Source: Stratiolaelaps scimitus (lineage: Eukaryota; Arthropoda; Arachnida; Mesostigmata; Laelapidae). From it: a stretch of 64,000 nucleotides of DNA. The translations under genes were made by a program, and so were the position numbers. The notes under the pieces were generated by a model, which saw only the letters and a list, made by a program, of their open reading frames with translations, had not been told where the DNA came from and made no database searches. Below are positions 59,225 through 64,000 of this stretch, in pieces; position 1 is the first letter of the stretch; each line of letters begins with the position of its first letter. The stretch spans positions 3,596,001 to 3,660,000 of the forward strand of contig JABWDB010000016.1 in the NCBI GenBank assembly GCA_019614645.1. Direction: 5' to 3'.

Positions 59225-61326
59225 TACAAAGAGCCCGAACGCCAGGGGACGTCGAGCAGCAGCTTATGACGAAGGCGTGACCCATTTGTGTTCTACGGTA
59301 ACATTATTGAACGTGACGGACGTGACAGCAGAAACAATTGCTAGCTCAGCTGCTAGCTGGTGCAATTTGTTGGAGGATACGCGTCACTCTTGACAGTGCA
59401 GGCCCACAATAGTGGACAAACGGAGTAGCTGCTAGCTGAGGTAGTGTTGCCAACTCTTTATTTCGCCGATAGTGAAACCTTCGATCTCTTTTGCCAATCA
59501 TAGGCGTCCCTGCTAAATGTTGTGTTTGATTGCGTGTGATGCAGGGCGGCATAATAGACTTTTAAATGGGTGTTGTATATGACGCGCAGATAGCGTGATG
59601 CTGTTTACATGCTATAATAGTGTGGCCAAAGGATGATGTTTGTACGCGAGAAGTTGATCAAGTTAGAAAGTCGACAAGGTATCCGCGGGGGTGAAATCGA
59701 ACTTGAGACCTCGTGATTGAGAGTTTCGTTCCCCTCTGTTTAGGGACACTGCAGCCGTAGAAGTTAGATACACTCGATCTGGAGATTGTTGTTATACGTC
59801 ATTCGATTATCTAGAGTTAGCAAGTGGACGATTGGTCGTACAGCCGATACCGATTTAGTATGGGTGCAAGTGATTAGTTTTGATTTCATTTGCGAAAACT
59901 GATAGGTGTGCAGTCGAGTTCGAGAGGGTCGGCAGCCGTGACGGTCGTGGTAGATTCAAGAGCAGTGACGCCTAGTAGAATAAGTGGACTAGAATAACTA
60001 GATTCGGAACAATTGGGGTGGCTGCTGCTGCCGCTTACGCTGGAGGTCATTACTAGTGAGATGATATGAGGAAGCACTGGGCAATTGGGTGACCCTTGAA
60101 CATCTATTTCCTTTGACTACTATCTCTCACTTGAGTGTCCACGGTAGACAGCCACTACCGGAGATGGTCAGTTGGTTGTCAATATGATTCTGTTGGCTAC
60201 AATTGTGACCTATTTTTTGCCTTATCTTACGTCCTTACTGCTATAACGGATGCGGTCTTAATAAATATAATGTCCATTTGTTAGCTTCTCGTGGCTCAAT
60301 TAGAAATAGAATTAGCTTGACAGTTATAACGTCAACGAAGTGAAAAACATCAAATTTAACTATCGTTACACTCGTGGTTATGTGATCGCTCTTACTGCTG
60401 TCTGAGCCAACATTTTCTGGTTAAATCTTGGACGCAAGCTTAATTGTTCATTAAATTGATAAATGCGCACATTACTTTGCGAATCCATCGACGTATGTAT
60501 GCGCCAGAGCGCAATTGTACCATTTTGAATTCTTCCTTAAAATCCTAACTTCCTATAAGGCAATGAGGACTGAAATTCACCAGATTCAGTAAAAGACATC
60601 TTCCCTCTGTTTGCGTCTGTATATGAAATTGTCAGTATATATCGGGGCACCTACGTCGGGGCCTTTCGATAACATTAAATGAGAGTAACGCTGTCCAATT
60701 CCCCTGTTCGGTTATTTCGAACGTTGCTGTATTCAAGCTGTCCATTCATTCATCTGTTGTCATGCGAACCTCCCAGAGGGGTATAAGATGATAAGCATTA
60801 TTTAGAGATTAAATACCTAGTTGCACCGTGCAACGCGATGTTGAGATGTCTTGAGCTGACATCTTATATCCATATGATTTCAATGCAACTCATAATAGGA
60901 TCCAACAACAGAACGTCTGTAGGTGTGGTGATTCGCGTATCGGTATCTACAACATGTATATAGTATATATGTATATTCAAACGAAACGTCACTTTTCGTA
61001 CACGGAATACATTCGGTAACATTCAGGAGAGCGATATTCTCTTGTCCACATGAAATTGTAGCTTTCACCGGGAGTAAAGGCTTCATTTCTGCGGCTCCGG
61101 CTGAGCTTTGATATCGCTTTATCATACGTCCTCACGGAGAGCTACGCATTTGCATATTAAGAAAGACCAGAGGGAATTGGCACAAAAGAAATGTTTTGAT
61201 TCTGCTACCCTTGGCTCTCGTAGATCGGAGGATTGCCTTCGACGTCGTACCGCCCGCTCCTTCGCGTTCATGATCCAAACGAGTACGGACTTAACACCGC
61301 CGAGAGATACCGTGCCAGACATACAC

Positions 61327-61341
61327 CCCCCCCCCCCCCCT
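61327..61341. repeat. homopolymer C run
   Basis: This is an uninterrupted run of about 15 C. The assembled length may be unreliable. Confidence 0.85.
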
Positions 61342-62245
61342 ACCACCACCATCACTATCATCCAGCTATCTGACTTCAAGCGTTCCGTCTGTCCCGAGAG
61401 ATGAATTTGTACCGTGCCTCGTTCTGCGGCCGACTTGCGTGCGCCACCAGGCTCCCCGCCTTTCGAGAATCAGACAAGAACAGCAGATCACGAGGGCACG
61501 CCATCGAAATGTTACAGGAAAGCGGACAAGCGGTACACGCAAAGATCCCCCGCGCTATCAACCCCGGGGGTCGTCCGCATATCCGGATATCTACGATGCC
61601 CCCGACCACTCCCGACCACTCTTTAGCACACCAGAAACTATGTCAGGCTAGTTTTCGACAACTCATGCTACGGTTAATTTACTTCGTCAATCTCGTATCA
61701 GCACGACCCTGTCGGCAAAACAAGTTAGGCGCATTGCATTGAGAGGCTGACCTGGCAACACCTTCTAGCGAGTGCGACAGGTTTAGCACACTATTAGCTT
61801 GTAACAATGTAATATATAATTCGGGTTTTTCATCGGAGTTTGAGTTCGCGTCTACTGTTTAAGATGGGGAGAAAACAGGTAACTAGGGCGTGACAGGGTG
61901 TGCCAAATCCTGACCTTTTAGCTGCAATACTCCGAATTCGACCATCAATTGACAATATGACAATTTCGATAATTCCTTGAAACTCAATGAGTTTTTCACG
62001 TATTCGAGAGAAGCCTAATATCTCGCTATGATGGAGGCGTCTAGCCGTGCAAGAGTTCAGCAGCAGAGAGTTGATATCATTTGGTGTCATCTCATATTCT
62101 GTGTACAACAAACTCGTACGCTAGGGGATGCACGGAATTGTTATTTTTCATTTTTTCATTTCATTTGAGGTTTATTTTCGGAACTGCAGTTCAACAATGC
62201 TTAAGTTCTCGCGGAAAAAAATATGATAAAGGTGTGTAAAAACAA

Positions 62246-62316
62246 GGTCAGGATAATCTGACTTAGAACACGGTCAGGATAATCTGACTTAAAACACAAT
62301 TCAGGACAATCTGAAC
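62246..62316 (-). repeat. tandem 26-bp units in LINE 3' UTR
   Basis: Two near-identical 26-base units (GGTCAGGATAATCTGACTTA plus six bases) and a diverged third (TTCAGGACAATCTGAAC) lie side by side. Each contains the inverted motif TCAGGATAATCTGA. Confidence 0.85.
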
Positions 62317-62560
62317 AAATAAAATAATTGTAAAAACCAGGCACATCGCAGTCCGGTGTGCGAAATTAGTCCCGGTAACAGAGACCTGTGGCAGTAGACT
62401 GACAACTATTGCTATAATTGTCGACTATTCAAAGTTTAGCAAAATATACAGTTATAATCGTCAATGTTTAACACAATTATTGACAAATAGAATATATACA
62501 CAGTAGCAGAAAATTACAATAAAGCCATCGGGTCCCTGAAACCATTAATCGGTGATAGAG

Positions 62561-64000
62561 TTAATGCGTGTACGCACTTCTTTTTTTTAAAGCACGGGCA
62601 AATAATTTTACTGAGGAGAGGCCCCGGATCTCCGAGGGGAGTGAGGTCCAGACTGCTGGTAGTCGGTAAGCCAGAGCATGGCGACTAGACTCTCTAACAG
62701 TAAATGGCATCTCAAATCGAGTGGCACGACGGGTAGAGCGACTGGCGGCTGCGGTGATTGGAAATGATATCTCTTCTGAAATGATACCTCTGACCATCTT
62801 AAAAGCGAGGACCGCTACATGGACGGTGTACCACGCCCGGATTGGTAGGAGGTTGAGATCTCTGAAAAGGTCGGCAACGGAATCTCTACGTTGTCTACCA
62901 AACACTGCCCTGAGGGCATCGTTCTGAGTGACCTGGACGCGATGAAGGATCCCGCTGAAGCCACCACCCCATATGGATAGCCCATAGCATATCAGAGGCA
63001 CAAATAGCGCTTTGTACAAGAGAATTAGACCCTTCGACGGCAAGCCCAGTTCTCTAAGGCGACGGATCGAGGCGATCACCGCGTAGCACTTGGGCAGCAG
63101 TGTCCCCAGATGACTCCACCATTTGAGAGTCTCATGCACAGTCAGACCTAAGCATTTCACGGACGGGGACAGAGCCAGGCTCAGGCCACGAAACTGAACA
63201 GGGCCGGACATACCGGGTCTATGGGGTGAGCGGAACAGGGTAATGCCTGTTTTCCCTGCGTTGATGACCAGGCCGAACTTTTCAAATAGGCCCACCACTA
63301 CCTCCACGACAGTGAGAGCTTCCTGCACGTCTCCCTGAATCTCGGAGTGCCGAATACGAAACAATAGAGAAGTGTCATCGGCGTACGCAATAGCCCTACA
63401 CGCCTTGAGCGATACCGTCTTCAGAAGGATGAAGTTAATTAGGATGATGAACATAAAGGGACCCAGAATAGAGCCCTGTGGCGTACCAATGTTAATCACC
63501 TGCGGAGAAGATTCAACATCTCCAACCCTCACCGCCTGCTGCCGATCAAGCAGGTACGAGCGAAACCACGCGACAACCGTCGAAGCACAGCCTAGCTTCT
63601 CCAGCATCTGAAGGAAGTAGGAATGCCGGAGGCAGTTGAAAGCGGCCGACACATCTAAGAAGACGCCAAGGCATAGTTGGCCCTTCTCGATAGAATTCAC
63701 GATCTCCTGATGCAGATGCGCTAAGGCAAGCTCCGTGGACCGTGACTTACGAAAACCGAATTGACAGGGCGAGAAAAACCCGGCCGCGTCGAGGTGCGCC
63801 TCAAACCTGGTCAGAACCAGTTTTTCAAAGACTTTAGAGAGATAATCGACTAAGGAGATCGGGCGGTAGTTCGCAGGGAGCCTGCGATCGCCCTTGTTTT
63901 TGAACAGTGGGATGATCTTAGCATCCTTTAGTTTCGTCGGGAACTCACCGCACCTGAGAGATATATTAAACACGGAAGCCAACGGACGAGCAAGGGTATG
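62561..64000 (-). CDS. LINE reverse transcriptase, open to the window edge
   Basis: The enzyme copies element RNA into the genome by target-primed reverse transcription. The frame is open from the right edge to a TAA at 62561, about 479 residues without a stop, so this copy is not obviously decayed. Domain order is ANYRPISL, QFGFRKSRST, motif A VFLDVSAAF (catalytic Asp), motif B GTPQGSILGP, motif C YADD (63374-63385) and motif E KCLGLTVHETLKW. A thumb and C-terminal region with a conserved-looking WTSLPSEIRG follow. The motif set and short-repeat 3' tail point to the CR1/L2/Jockey group. The exact clade cannot be set by eye. The endonuclease domain would lie beyond the window. Confidence 0.95.
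   Translation of the reverse strand, partial: HTLARPLASVFNISLRCGEFPTKLKDAKIIPLFKNKGDRRLPANYRPISLVDYLSKVFEKLVLTRFEAHLDAAGFFSPCQFGFRKSRSTELALAHLHQEIVNSIEKGQLCLGVFLDVSAAFNCLRHSYFLQMLEKLGCASTVVAWFRSYLLDRQQAVRVGDVESSPQVINIGTPQGSILGPFMFIILINFILLKTVSLKACRAIAYADDTSLLFRIRHSEIQGDVQEALTVVEVVVGLFEKFGLVINAGKTGITLFRSPHRPGMSGPVQFRGLSLALSPSVKCLGLTVHETLKWWSHLGTLLPKCYAVIASIRRLRELGLPSKGLILLYKALFVPLICYGLSIWGGGFSGILHRVQVTQNDALRAVFGRQRRDSVADLFRDLNLLPIRAWYTVHVAVLAFKMVRGIISEEISFPITAAASRSTRRATRFEMPFTVRESSRHALAYRLPAVWTSLPSEIRGLSSVKLFARALKKRSAYTH

Larger units (their letters stand above)
56156..62159. other. no supported gene
   Basis: The longest frame (57465-58097, plus) lacks an ATG start and runs into an (CA)n/(TA)n microsatellite. 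A minus frame at 58345-58674 has no clear splice context. GC-richer sequence lies at 57460-57760 and 58480-58800. A B-box-like element on the minus strand near 59690-59710 may be another tRNA-like repeat relic. Microsatellites lie at 57905-57951 and 59191-59224. Confidence 0.35.
62160..64000 (-). mobile_element. CR1/L2-type non-LTR retrotransposon (LINE), 3' part
   Basis: The element runs off the right edge. Its 3' end lies near 62160 and carries ACTTAAGCATTGTTGAACTG, then CAGTTCCGAAAATAAACC and an (AAATG)n-like tail. The 3' UTR (62160-62560) includes tandem 26-base units. The coding part is described separately. A truncated relative lies at 17138-17252. Confidence 0.9.

Noticed and set aside
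1..64000. CRISPR arrays, bacterial operons, riboswitches or prophage
   Set aside because: Spliced genes and eukaryotic retroelements fill the window. The only regular direct repeats are microsatellites, the coding minisatellite and the LINE 3' UTR units.

Overview
The window is nuclear DNA of an animal, most likely an arthropod and plausibly a mite or other chelicerate. The organism is inferred only from gene content. The genes are split by canonical GT-AG introns, AATAAA signals are present, there is a eukaryotic tRNA-Ile with internal promoter boxes, SINE, LINE and Tc1 elements occur, AT microsatellites are abundant, and one gene is a seven-transmembrane gustatory-type receptor. No operons or bacterial signals were seen. 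All exon structures below were assembled by hand from splice sites and matching reading-frame phase.

Layout. 0-9.6 kb is mostly non-coding, with a GC-rich low-complexity start, a tRNA-derived SINE at 1.95 kb and a palindromic AT tract at 7.1 kb. 9.6-11.6 kb (minus) holds a six-exon secreted-protein gene ending in nine nonapeptide repeats. 13.3-15.2 kb (plus) holds a complete three-exon gustatory-receptor-like gene, followed by two exons of an unrecognised gene. 16.9-17.3 kb carries an antisense SINE beside a truncated LINE 3' end. 17.5-19.2 kb (minus) holds a possible small secreted peptide. 21.3-23.9 kb (plus) holds an orphan signal-peptide exon, a decayed Tc1/mariner element with about 260-bp inverted repeats, and an intronless secreted-protein gene. 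24.0-28.2 kb (minus) holds a Cys-rich terminal exon and a three-exon glycoprotein gene laid out like prion or Shadoo proteins. 33.0-35.2 kb (minus) holds a TMEM86/lysoplasmalogenase gene.

36-45.8 kb is repeat-rich and gene-poor, with SINE copies and a trace of a possible LTR-retrotransposon integrase. tRNA-Ile(AAT) lies at 45.85 kb. 49.8-54.4 kb (plus) holds an HSDL2-like short-chain dehydrogenase that lacks the SCP2 domain and ends in the peroxisomal signal SKL. It converges on a two-exon gene of unknown function (54.7-56.2 kb, minus). 56-62 kb has no gene I can defend. The window ends inside an open CR1/L2-type LINE on the minus strand.

The confidently named genes (receptor, TMEM86, HSDL2) belong to different pathways, although HSDL2 and TMEM86 both touch lipid metabolism. 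The most connected story is the repeats. One SINE family shares its 3' tail with the LINE at the right edge, the expected signature of a SINE mobilised by that LINE's reverse transcriptase. A second SINE family has at least seven copies in this window.
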